Positions 34,801 to 47,600 of a DNA stretch of 64,000 nucleotides are shown here, piece after piece. Numbering within the stretch: position 1 is the stretch's first letter; the number at the start of each line of letters is the position of its first letter. The DNA is taken from positions 7,137,493 through 7,201,492 of the forward strand of contig NW_004454216.1 of NCBI RefSeq assembly GCF_000283155.1, in the 5' to 3' direction. The notes under the pieces were generated by a model. That model made no database searches, had not been told where the DNA came from, and was given only the letters and a program-made list of their open reading frames with translations. The position numbers and the translations under genes are program-made. Source of the DNA: Ceratotherium simum simum. Taxonomy: Eukaryota; Chordata; Mammalia; Perissodactyla; Rhinocerotidae.

Positions 34801-37800
34801 TGGTCAGAGCCCCTGAATCCTGATTCTTGACTAGGCGCTATCTTTACTACATCACTGATAGTATATATACTTTATATACATACACGTACCCATGTAGTTC
34901 AGTCCACTCCAGTAAGAAGGCAGTGGCTATGAGCTTGCTTGGATTGATGAGTGTAAGACAGATGGCCTGGATGAGAAAGAATAGGTTGGTGGGTGATGGC
35001 CAGAAAGATAAGCAACAGAGTTACTCAGAGATTCTTATTACTAGCTTAAAGGCCTTTTCCTTATTGTTGTTAAGTTCTACTTTTTCTCTTTTCAGCTATT
35101 TTAGAATTAATACAAATTCCATTCTCTCCTTACTCAGTAACACCTGATTGTTTTATTATTATTTTCCTCCCTAGAAACTTTGTAAAAGCCTTGTGGTAAA
35201 AATTCATTCTTTTCTTACCTGAGGGTCCTTTTTGTCCCCTCTTATAAGAAGAGAGAGGACTTATGTCTACATTAGAGAATACCTAGTAGTTAACTTTCAA
35301 ATTTTGATCAAAGTATCGCTCAATCTTAAACTCAATAAAAGTACTTTACTAAAATATCTATGTGGATTTCTACTTTTCAGAGTATAACAATTTTATTTCA
35401 TTTAATCTGTGCTTTATAAAAGAATAAACTAAGGTTAGAAAAAGAAAATCACCCTACTATGTAGTTTTAGAGCCAGATCTAAAAATCTGTGTCTTCTGAT
35501 GGAAAATTCAGTGTTCATTCCACTATGGTAGGTTGTAATTACTCATTGTTAAGTCTATTATTCATACATGTATTTTTAAATTGTTATTAATAGAGAGAAG
35601 AAAAAGCAAGAAGAAAATTCTCAAAAAAATCTGGAAAAAGGCATGTTTCAAAGTGTTCATATTCTTCAGGATGAAGAAAAAATGGCAAAGGAAAGAAAGA
35701 AGAAACTGAAAGAGTTATTAATCCAAACTTACAAGGAAGATCACCAGGTGGGAATTGTAATGTCTCTTTATTCAGCATTCTGTAGCATAAATGACAAAGG
35801 GCTCCATCAGAGATGGGACAGAGTAACACTAAGTCCACCTGAGCCTCGTCACAGATACCACAATTGCCCACACCGTTTGTTCTATTCCTGCTGCCCCGCT
35901 GGGCTGGTGCACAGGGCAGTGCTCCCGTCCCCTGTTCAGGGGCTCTTCTTATATACTCCGTGTGACCCTGGGAAATCGGGGGACAGATTTGGCATGTCTT
36001 CCTAAATTACCCTTTTCAGAATGGCATTTAACTACTGATGTAGATCTCAGACAGTTTTTGAAAGCTTGGCTTCCACTTTGACAGTCTTATGGACTGCTGT
36101 GTTCTGGATTATTCAGAAAGTCACTTGCCTTTTGGAAGCTCAGATCTTCAAGCAATGATATACTTAGGTTTGTGCTTCTCGTTTTAACGGTCTGCATTTT
36201 ATTTTACTCTTCTCTCCCTCTCTTTTACTTTTACTTTTTGTAAAATTAACTGGCCTGGACTGGCCCCGTGGCTTAGCGGTTAAGTGCGCGTGCTCCGCTA
36301 CTGGTGGCCCAGGTTCGGATCTGGGCGCGCACCGACGCACCGCTTGTCCGGCCATGCTGAGGCCGCGTCCCACATGCAGCAACTAGAAGGATGTGCAACT
36401 ATGACATACAACTATGTAGTGGGGCTTTGGGGAAAAAACAGGAGGAGGATTGGCAATAGATGTTAGCTCAGAGCCGGTCTTTCTCAGCAAAAAGAGGAGG
36501 ATTAGCATGGATGTTAGCTCAGGGCTGATCTTCTTCACAAAAAAAAAAAAATTAACTGGCCAATTTTTTATTGACAAATGAGCATCCTCCCCAGGCCACT
36601 TAAGCAGAAGTTTTTTTTCAATAAGTAGGATTGATAACAGCATGAATTTGGGGCTTATAACCTTTCAGAGTTACTTGCAAGGAGTTCTTGGGAAGATTTG
36701 TAAATGAGAAGTCAGAATGAGGAAAGATAAATCTGTGTATTTTTATATCTCCTACCATAAATACCCACTCCAAGGCCTTAGGCATTGCTGAAATTCAGTG
36801 AAGGTTAGTGGAATGAATGGATGAATGAATGGATTCAACAAGAGAAAAGAGAATGTCAGGAAAATATTGAGGGAGCTTGATAAATGTAGGATAGACCACA
36901 AAGGCCCTGGAAGTCAGTAACAGGAATTTGTATATGATATGGGTAACTAAGATATGAGGAAAAAAGTAAAATAGTCAAAGCGATTTTTTTAAAAAGCTGG
37001 ACACGTTCAATGGCAGTGTTTTGTACTGATGGGCAAGAAGTCATAATTATTCAGACGTAAAACAAGAGCTTGCTCAGAGTTTTGGCTTAGGAACACAGAG
37101 GGAAGTGTGGTAGGAGGGAATGTTAAGAGTTGGGCTTAACATTTTGAGAAAGATTAGCCAAGACTCGTAGATGCTGCATCCTTCATAAGACAGATGGTGT
37201 TAGTGTGTCCTCCAGCAATAACAGTTCAGATTTCTAAAAGAAAATAGGAAGGCAAGTGAGTACTTAGGGGGCCATCTTGAGAAGGCATAAGGAAAAAGTG
37301 TCATGATATGTTACCCAACCAATGAGAGATGAATAAGACGTGTGTTCTCAGTGAGATCAACTTTTAAATTTTATTCAACTCCACTGTACAAAAAGAAATA
37401 ATGTATGTTTTAGATAGAAGTGCTAGCATGACTTTTAGACACATATAAAGAGTTTTACAAAATTAATGGCCTATTAAAACAGATTACTCAGTTTTAAAAG
37501 GGCCAGCCAGTATATTTAAAAATGAGAGATCATGAATAAATTATTTCCACTTTGCCACAAATTCTGCTTGCTTTGAGCTTCTACTTTATTGTTTTTAAGT
37601 TTTTATTTTGAAATAATTTTAGACAAACAGAAAAGTTGCAAAAATAGTACACAGAGTTCTTGAATACCTTCACCCAGCTTTTCCTGATGTTGACATCTTC
37701 CATAAGCATAGAATAATTATCAAAACTAGGAAATTAACATTGGTACAATACCACTAACTAAACTATAGACCTTATTAGAAGGTCACCAGTTTTCCCAGTA

Positions 37801-40800
37801 AGGTCCTTTTTCTGTTCCGGGACTCAATCCTTAATTCCCTGCAGCATTTAGTTGTCATGTCTCCTTAGTCTCCTCCAGTTTGTGACAGTTCCACAGTCTT
37901 TCCTTGTCTCTTATGACCTTGACATTTTTGAAGAGTACTGGTCAGGTGTTTTGTAGAATGTCTCTCAGTTTGGGTTTTCTGATGTTTTCTTCTGCTTAGA
38001 TTGAGATTATGCATTTTTGGTAAGAATACAAGTGATGCCCTGCACTTCTCAGTATATCAAATTAGGGGGTACATAATGTTGATATGTCTTATACTGTTGA
38101 TGTTAACCTTGGTCACTTAAGAGTGTGTCTGCTGGGCTGCTCCACTGTAAAGTTACTGTTTTTCCCTTTATAATTCATAAATGTCTTAGAGGAGATGTTG
38201 TGAAACTGTGCAAATATTATGTTTCTCCTTAAACTTTCACCTATTAATTTTAGCATCCGTTGGTGGATTTTGCCTGCAACAGTTATTAATGTGGTATTTG
38301 TCTAATGATGATTTTGTATTTCCCTCATTTCTTCTCCATTTATTAATTGAAATTCTTCTAGAAGGAAACGCTGTCCCTTCTCCTGGGTTTATTTATTCAT
38401 TCGTCTATTCCGTTATTTATTTGTATCAATATAAGCTCATGGGTATTTATTTTATTCTATGGGTTATAATCTAATATTATCATTGTTTACTTTGTTACTC
38501 AATTGTTCTAACTTTGGCCATAGGGAAAGCTTTCAGGCTGACTCCTTTGCCCTTTCAAAATGCTCCATCCTTTTTGGGGCACTTCTTTCTTTCTGGCACC
38601 ACAAGATGTTCCAGGCTCATGTTGTACTTTCATTGCCCCAGTCCTAGAATCAGCCGCTTCTACGCAGACCTTTGGTTCCTTTTACTGGAGAATCGTATTT
38701 AGAGATCGAGATCTAGATACTAGGTGTTCTCACTGCTACTGGGCTGTCATTGTTTCTGGGTCCTCTCAGCAGGCAGAGCTTGGAAATACATGTATGTATA
38801 GTAACCCACACATACACACATTATATTTATTTCTGGGTCTACCTGTATACATATTAAAATCCAGGAGTTCATGCTGATACCTCCAATTCCAGTGCAGCAA
38901 CACAGGGCTCATGCTATCCTTCCCCCTTCCTTATTTGTACCTTACTTCTGTATCTATCTGTATATATATTAAAATAATCGTGAGTTCATAATGATAACTT
39001 CAACCCTGACCCAGCACCACAGACTTCAGTGTCGCCTTTCCCCCTTGCTTGTTTATAACTTCTTTCTCTGACAGTGAGAAACCTGGAGCTCCTTATCTAA
39101 AACATATTTACTTATTTGTCTAATCCTAGTTACTATAAAAGTAGTTTCAGAATTGCTAACCCATACTGCTATGGAAACAAATTTCCTAACTAGAGTACAA
39201 TATTTATACAGTTATTTTTGTTTTCAGCCTTATTCAGCCAAAATATTGTTACTTAGGTGGGTTCTCTTCTTCCCCTTCCTTGTGATTCTGTTATTCATTT
39301 GTGATATTGTTAGTGAACCCGATTTAGGGCATATGGGTGTGACTGAGACATGGGGAAACGCACCTGCCGGACTCCTCAGACTTGTGCATAGACTTGGCTG
39401 GAGACAGGACAGTCCTCGGATAAATGCCACTGGAGTAGCAGGCCCTTGGGCTCATCATCTGGGTTCCAGTCCACATTCCTGGCCTGGTTCTGAAGGATCC
39501 TGAAGCTGCCCTTGGCTCATGAAACTTGGATACTCAGCATTCTAAATAGACCACAGGATGAAGAGGGAAAATGCCTAGCTGGCTTGCAGCGAGTGGCTAG
39601 ACAGCAGGAAGCTCGTGTCAGCGCCTTCACAGTGGTTCACTGGCGCAAACCCAATAGCAAGCCATATAGAGTATTTGCGGGAAGACCTTGAAGAATCTGT
39701 TTCTAGGAGTTGCTCTAGTTCAGGCTCCTTTAATTCCTGTATTCTTCGTTCTTTGACTCTGGATTGTATTTGTTCCCCCAAACAGTCTGTTAACATCACA
39801 TTTGGCCCACGTTATTCAATAGGAGACTTTCTGAGAGAAATGGAGCAGGCTCTCTTATCCAAACACAAGTTCAGGTGCAGTGCTATCCATGCATCTTTCC
39901 CACACATTTCATTGCCAGGTCTCTTTGTTTTATCCAAAACATCTGTTTTTGTGTAGAAACTTTCTACCTCCATCCTATCCTATTTTCTCTTTGATCTCGC
40001 AGTGAAATCTCTTGGGGAGATTTAGCAATCCACACGTCCTTGCTAATTAGCAGAAACAACAAGGGATTAACTATGAAATTCTTATGCTATTTGGAAAATG
40101 GCCTTGTTAATTCTCACCCTGTTCTGAAATACCTTTTATGTTTTCTTAATAAGATAAGAAAGTCTGTGATCGTTCCTGCTTGTGGAAGTTGAAGAGAACA
40201 ATGCAAGATGGGTTGATACTAACCTAAATATTAATTCTGTGGGCAAGGGTTTTGGTTTGCTTATTTGATTGGGTTTTTCCGTTAGAGAGTAAGATAATAA
40301 TGACCCAAAGGAGTCATTGTTAATGTTAGGTTTGTGGCATAGCGCCTTCCAGAAGGCCACCCCAAACTAAGCCAAGGGAATGTGGAGAAATATGGAAAAG
40401 AAGCCTGGATTTTTTTTTGCTGATGAGATGATGAAAACTGTAGTTAAGTACCTCATTTATATAGCATGATTCCTTCCCAAAGATCTTAGTTTTATCAGGA
40501 CTGCCCACACACCACTGAAGTAAAACCGTTTCTGAGCTGAAACAGCAACCGGACTCTCAGCAATGTTGTCTTATGTTTGGGAAAGGAAATGAAGGGAAAG
40601 CCTCTTTGCAAATAACACTGCAGAGAAAGAGAAATGTTAGGCACACACATGAAGAATGTTGGGATTCCTGTAACTCTCCCCTCTAAGCCTACTGCCAAGG
40701 ACATGTGGTATACATTTCAGGAGGGGTTTTGAAGCATTGTTATGTATTACTTCATACAGCTAACTCTGTGGAAAATTTCCAAGTAAAATTTTATCAGTAT

Positions 40801-41594
40801 TGGTAAGGAGGTTGTTTGTTTATTTTATGATAGTCTTCCTTACCCTTATCCTGTGAGTAACCCAGGTTTCCCATTCTCACAGAAGGGACAATGAGGGCCA
40901 GTTTACCAAAACATTGCACTGGTGTTTTGCTTTTCAAAATACGTGAAGCTTTTTTTGATCCCAGAGGTTCCAATTCATTTGCAAATGATTTTTTTTCTGT
41001 CTTTTAAAAAAGTATTAATCGTCCCATTTGGAACAACATGGATGGACCTTGAGGGTATTATGTTAAGTGAAATAAGCCAGACAGAGAAAGATAAACACTG
41101 TATGACTTCACTCATATGTGGAATATAAACTAACACACAGACAGAGACAACAGTTCGGTGGTTACCAGGAGAAGGGAGTTGAGGGGTGGGCACAAGGGGT
41201 GAGGGGATGCATTTGTATGGTGACTGACAAATAATAATGTACAACTAGAATCTCACAATGTTATAAACTATTATGACCTCAATAAAAAAAAAGTTCTTCA
41301 AACAAATCAGCTAATCTGAAATGTAAATAAAACTATTTTATAAAAAAAAAGTATTAAATTCTGCTTTGAAAAAAAATTAAGAACCAAAGTAAATGAAGCC
41401 CGTTCTCTAAAATTGTACAGAGTAGAATACCTTGTCCTCTAAACAATAGACATTTCAGGTGAATATTTATAAGGATCTTGAGAACCATATGGGTGAGGAA
41501 CAAACAACATCACATCGTCTTACTGTCAGACTACCCTAGAGGTGAATCAAGCGTTTGTCTAATATATTCTGAAGTAAGCTGTACTTTTGGCATT

Positions 41595-41626
<32 letters not shown>

Positions 41627-44600
41627 GGTGTGGGTGTGTGTGTGACTGGGGGTGGGGGACAGTGGGCAGGGAGTGAGGATTGGTGGGAAGGGGAATGAGG
41701 TCTAGAAGGAGAAGAAAGGAAGGGAAAGAGATGGTGATGGGGAGCGGTAGGTCTGCCTTCCCTTTTAAAGACGTGAGGTGATGAGTGCTGGTCCAGGCTG
41801 CACTGGGGAAGGAGCACTGTCCTAATGGATAGTCAGGTTATGGGCTGTCTTATGGTCATTCTTCTTCCAAAGATCTCAGAGAGTTTTTGTTGGTTAAGAA
41901 TTTACTATATGGTGAGACTAAGCAATTGCTTTCTGAAATTGTACTGTTTCTGGAATGAAGCAGACTTAGGTAATTACAACAATATTATTGACTGAAACTT
42001 CTTAGCAGAATTAAGAAGATTTTACAAAATGTCCTTATGTTAGCCATACCTATTGACTCATTTGTGGGTGAAATGATATAATGTCTGATGTCTGGGATTT
42101 ATTTTTAAATACTCTAGGAAAAAAAGTGGGTGGAGGAGAGACGAAACAAAATTAGCAAAATGTTGATAATTTCTGAAGCTGGGTGAGGGGTTTATTCTTC
42201 TATTCTACTTTTGGGTATGTTTGTTAAATTTTCTGTAATGAGGGTTTTTTTTTTAAGTTTAAAAAAGGAAAGAGAAAAAAATTTAAATACAAGAGTAAAA
42301 CGAGCCTCACCTCTCCCAGGATATAACAAAAGTAGCTTTTTGTCTATAGCCGATGGTAGCATTTCACACAGCAGTGGTTGTCAAAGTTTAGGCCTCTGGG
42401 CTTTCCACGGAACCCAAAAGCAAGTCCAGGTCTCATCACTGTGTGCTGGGAACTGATTATATTTTCTCCAGTATAATTAGTTTAGGAGTATGTATGCTTT
42501 GGGATAGGGGACATAATGATGTCCTCTCTTTTCTTTGAGGCAAAACTATGAAAATCAGCAGTGAATGGGTCACAGGGTACTGCTTTTCAGTGCTCTTCCT
42601 TCCCTGGGGCATTTATTTTGCCATGAAAGATCCTCCTCTCCCCAACATCCAGGCAATTCACAGGGTCTGTGGGGTCTTTTCCTAGCTATAGTGGCCCCCA
42701 AAAGGAAAAAATGTTGGGGACTGCTTCCTTGTGTAGTGTTGGGGCCCAGGGCAGGCCACCCCAAAATACCCCACAATAGCATACTGATTATTTTGAATTA
42801 AAGTTACTCGAGAAGCAAAAAGGGCATTCTGACCCTCCTGTCTCTGTTCCCCCTGAGAGCAGGAAATAAATCTCCCCTGTGAAAGGTGCTTTCCCTGCAT
42901 CCTTATCACCAGAGCCGGGGAATTCAGGGCCAAGAAGCCTGCATAGACAAACCTTGCTAATTTACTACCTTAAGCCTAAACCGCTTAAATTCCTCACTAA
43001 TTCCATACCCCAAACCTAAGTTTCTTTGTCCTGTCAATTTTTCACAAATTTATGTTTCTTTGTGTAAAAGACATATATACTGCCTACTTGGTTCATTCTC
43101 TGAGCATCATTTCTCTATTATCTCCCATACATATATATTAAACAGGGTTTTTCTCCTGTTAATCTGGTCTTGTGTCAGTTTTACTATTAGTCCAGCCATA
43201 AAAACGTAAGAAGGGAAGCAGGGGATTTTCCTTCGCCCCGACAGTAGCAATAAGGTGTCTGTTCTTTTTGGCCTGGGAGCAGCAAGGAGTCAGTTGGGGC
43301 TCTGCTGGGAGTGTAGCTATATTCCTAACATTCCAGCCTTGGCCCACTCCCCTAGACCACTAGTTGCACCACAGTTAGTTCTATTCAGCAGAAATAAATG
43401 GTAAACTTGTTGACATTTTTGTCCTCTTTACAATTCATTGTTTATTTTTCCATGACTGAGAATTTTGATGCAATTATCACTGAGCTTTCTGACAAAAGGG
43501 AAATAGCTGAGGAATTTTGATGAGTTACCCACTTCATTAATCAGAACAAGCATCTCCAGTGACAGGGTTGGAATTACAATGAAGATTAGATAGCAAATTA
43601 CTGTTCCACCTAACGTCAATCATTCCCAGTGACAGCAGTGTGATTACACTTCAGGGAAGAGCTTTTCTTGCCAACAAAATGAGGGCAACTCCAGTGCAGG
43701 TAATAAATTTAGCAGGGCGAGCTGTCATTTCTCCTCTTGAGTGGAATCCTTAACAATTGAATGATGTCTTGTGGAAGAGTTTGAGAGAAGAAAAGCATTT
43801 CATTTAAAAAGTTTCTAAATTTCACTTTGTAGTATTTTATTTTCAAAAATTCTTATAGATATGTGCTTAGGAACAGTTCTTCCCACAATGATTTTTTGTA
43901 TTTTATTTACCTGTATCACACCTTAATTAACACCTATGATAAAGGGATGGTGGGAGTTAGTAAAAGAATGCATGACTATATTTGAAAATCTATCAAAAAT
44001 AAAAACTTGGTGCATAAATAAATGAACTAGGTAAGAAATGGAAGGAGGTCCGAGTAGTTGCCTGGCTAGTTAAAACATTAAGTTCTTCTGGCTTGCACAG
44101 AATGTATTCCTCTTCCAACCCAATCGTGGTTGTAAATGACAGTTCTTGTTTCAGAGAGCAAAGGGATGGAGCACTAGTGTGTTTCCAGTGTAGAACTGAA
44201 GAGGAGAGGCAGGCCTGGGGGCAGCGGGGACTCAGCGGTGAGGAGGGGTGATAGAAAGAACAGATAGATCACGAGTAGGGAAGTGTGCCACTTCTCCTCC
44301 CTTCTAAATAAAAGCGGAGTGCTGGCATCCTCTCCCAGAGAAGACAGGACTGAGAGTATTTTCCTTTCCCAAATATTTTCCTCCCAGCACATTTATGGCA
44401 CTCCTGTTTGCCTGAGTAATGTTTGCTGTGAATCAAGAATAACTAAGTGGCTATTCTTGATTCATACTTTTATTTTTTTGTTTAAATTTCAGTGAAATCG
44501 CTTTTTTGAGAAGGCAGGAAAAAAAACAATAGCAGGTCGATTTCAAGAAAGCAGTTGCTGTAGAAGTCTCTCACTTCGCTGCTGTTAACTTCTGTGCAGT

Positions 44601-47600
44601 GAACCTGAATTATAGACCTTTAAAACTGACCATTTTGCTCTCCAAGTCTAAACTTCAGTATTTTAAAGACATATATTGACTATAGCATTTATAAACTCAA
44701 ATTTTCCCCTCTTAAATTCAGATATGTTCTAGCAGTGCTTTTGTGCTGTAGAAAGTTATGTATTGAGTTCTTTCTCTTTCAGTATAAAAGCAGCAAAGAA
44801 TTTGCCCTTCCTTTTTAGGAGAGATTTATTGCCCAGTACATTGGGTCATCAGATGCCAGAATGTGTCCGTTTTAGCCTTAGGTGTACCACTATCTCTTCA
44901 CTTTGTAAACTGAGTTATTAACCCTTCTCTACTTGAAGTGTAGCTTGGTAAGGTAAATCATAATATCTGCAGTCTCTCTATTTTGTATTGATGATCTACG
45001 AATTGATAAACTAGTAGATATAAGGTGCTTTGCACTTCACAGAGAAGGAATGTGGAAATCCAAGGACATTATTAATAGTGTATTATTGTGGCTGTGGACT
45101 GTGTTTCTACTATTTCATCATTAGAAATATTCCAGGAGTTAAAATTAGAGATAGCTATATATAGAATATTTTATCAAGTCATTCAAGAGAAATGTCTTAA
45201 ATGAATCTAGTAAATAAACACAGAGTATTTTCTTTTGACTATAGCACACAAGGTAACACTTTTTTTTCATGCTGTATTTTGTGGGATAGATAAGCATATA
45301 ATAATTCAAAAAGCATACCCCCTCAACCTGGCAGCTGTGTGTCTTTTCCTTGTTATGACTGAAGGCATATCCTATATTCAGAAAATCTGTCTTTCTCCAC
45401 CCCCTCTTCCTACTTTCTTCCCTCCCTCTCTCCCTCCTTCCCTTCCTTCTTTCCATGGGATCTAAGGTCAAAGTCTAGAAAATGTGCCCTTGTTTGACAT
45501 AATGGAAAGGGAACAAGGGCTTTTTCAAGTTTGCCATGATTTCTCCCAATAAGAAATTATAATAAGGAAGATTTTGTAGTTTGTCTAAATGGGAATATAA
45601 CTGGTTTCCTAAGTAGAAAACCTTTCTGGCCAAATGGGCTATTTCTAAGAATTCTAGCATATGCTCCCTTATGGTATTGGTCTTTTAATTTATATATTCT
45701 CTCTCATTATAACCTCTCAAAAGTGGAGATTGTATCTTAAACAACTTTGTTCAGAGTTTCCAAATTCAAACATAGTGGCAGGTGCTTACTAAATGTTTAA
45801 ATAGTAAAAGGTAAGTATTTTTATAGAGACAGAAGCAGTCAATAGGGCTGACCCTGCCAAGGCTACCAAGTTCTTGAAGCTGGTCATCAGGCATCCCTCG
45901 TACTTCCCACAAAGTCACTTCCTATGAGGTTACTTTCTGGTTTAGTGCACCCCGCACTGGTACCACTCTCAGATTTGCCATTCCCATTTATGGAACCCAG
46001 TCTCTTCCTTCTGGAGGCTCACAGTCTAGTGGCAGTCGGTAAATAGGTGATTATAATACAGTGTGATAAGCTTTTTGACTGAAGAAAACATAGGTTGCTC
46101 TGGGAACACTGTGGAAGGGCACTTACATTTGGGGAGAGGGGTTGGTAATAGGAGGGCTTCCTGAGAGAGGTGACTCCTGAAGTAGTCAAGCAGAGAGAGC
46201 AGAAAAGGATGGAGAAATTAGTATGACTATAGATAGGAAGGTGTGAAACAATATGGTTGGTGTAAGGCAAGAGCTGAAAGTAATTTGATGTAGTAGGAAC
46301 TTAACAGCTTGCTGGGAAGTTAGAAGATGTAGGCAAGGATTGGATCTGAGAGATTTTCTTAGACTAGGACCACAACTACTTCTCTGGGGACATCCTTAGG
46401 GTGAGTAGACCTTGTCCAATTTGTGGTCAAATGCATATAGTGGAAGATTGCAAGCAGTGTCTATACGTCAAGTGCATATAGTCTTTCTAGGCCTGCTCAC
46501 CAAAGCCTTAACATGGCCAGTGGTGGCCCAGCTGAAGCTATTGTTTTTAGGGACCCAGGGACCTAAGAACCCATTCTATCCTTATGGGATCTCCTATGTT
46601 CATCTGTGCAGGACAGTGGTGTTAGTAACAGGAATGAATTAAATGGTTGGTATTTCAAACTCCAGGACAGCCTGGCAGGGGAGATCCTGTTGGAAGCAGG
46701 TCTTTCAAGCCTCTCAAATAAGCCCCTTAACTGAGACCTTAGATCTGACTGTTACGCCAACTCCCCATAGGACTGGTGCCTTACAATGAGAATTAAGTAT
46801 TTTAGTTTAAGTCATGAGGCTGTGTGTGCCTCAGTTGCGTGACTTGAATATTTCTTGCCATTATTTGCCTAAAGCAACTGTGCTTTGTGCCCCTTCCATC
46901 AAGACGACAGTTTCTAGATTTGTTAGAAAAGATGTGAGGGGGAAATCCGAAGAGAGGGCTCTCGCTATTAGATACTAAAAACACTAGTGCTGATCAGTGG
47001 TGATTTTCCAAATGTTTCCATTGCAGTGTCAAAAACGGTATTTCTCTGCCTGGCACAAGCTGATTCTTGATCACAGGATTAAGCTGGGGAAAGCTGGGAC
47101 CCTGTCCGACTGGAAGCTTCAACTAAAGGTTCTGCGGGCCTGGAGAGACTACACAAGATCCCGGAAGTTGGAGCGGGAGACACAAGCCATGGAAAATGAC
47201 CTCAGGGAAGAAAACAGGTACTGTTATTTGTACCATGAAAATCCTTCTAGTTTGTTTATCTAGGACGTCTTTCCTCCTGAAGACTCTAGAAATAAACTCT
47301 AAAAATGCTGTTCACTGCAATCATCTCACCACTTATAAAACAGTGGTGATCACTGTTTTTCTGTGTTACATCCTAAACTAGAAAAACTTAACTGAAAATT
47401 ATAAGCAAAAAAATTATGTGATTAAAATATACTAACGTACATGCTTTCCTTTTTTAAAGGAAGCAAATATTATGCTTTTCCCCTGTCCTCTGATGCAGTA
47501 GCATTGCACCTTGGACTGTCTTACCATTCAGAAGACAGAGTTTGGTTTATATGCCAGTAATTCTCGTTAATAGAAACCACTGTCTGCACCTAGAATGTTC

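Larger units (their letters stand above)
32647..35593. other. CCDC191 intron 6
   Basis: It holds an antisense L1-type remnant at about 32760-33370, an L1 3' remnant at about 33950-34350 with a perfect hairpin at 34231-34261, and MIR-like pieces at about 34740-34850 and 35390-35530. No gene is seen. Confidence 0.6.
35748..47026. other. CCDC191 intron 7 (11.3 kb): mobile-element cluster, no gene
   Basis: It holds an ERE (36256-36547), a long L1M-type remnant (about 37590-38900), a 5'-truncated L1 (41019-41344), a (TG)n tract (41597-41645), a solo LTR (42737-43243), a CT-rich tract (about 45400-45455) and L2-like text at about 46010-46270. Segments 39000-41000 and 43400-45200 have no named repeat. 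The open frame of 113 codons at 39615-39956 has no recognised homologue. Confidence 0.65.

Noticed and set aside
35748..36005. Open frame continuing past CCDC191 exon 7
   Set aside because: The donor CAG|gtggga at 35747 and the family's next residues (CQKRYF, exon 8) show it is intron read-through.
39615..39956. 113-codon plus-strand frame in intron 7, with an overlapping minus-strand frame
   Set aside because: No recognised domain, no splice or promoter context, and overlapping frames on both strands. Length is compatible with chance in 64 kb.
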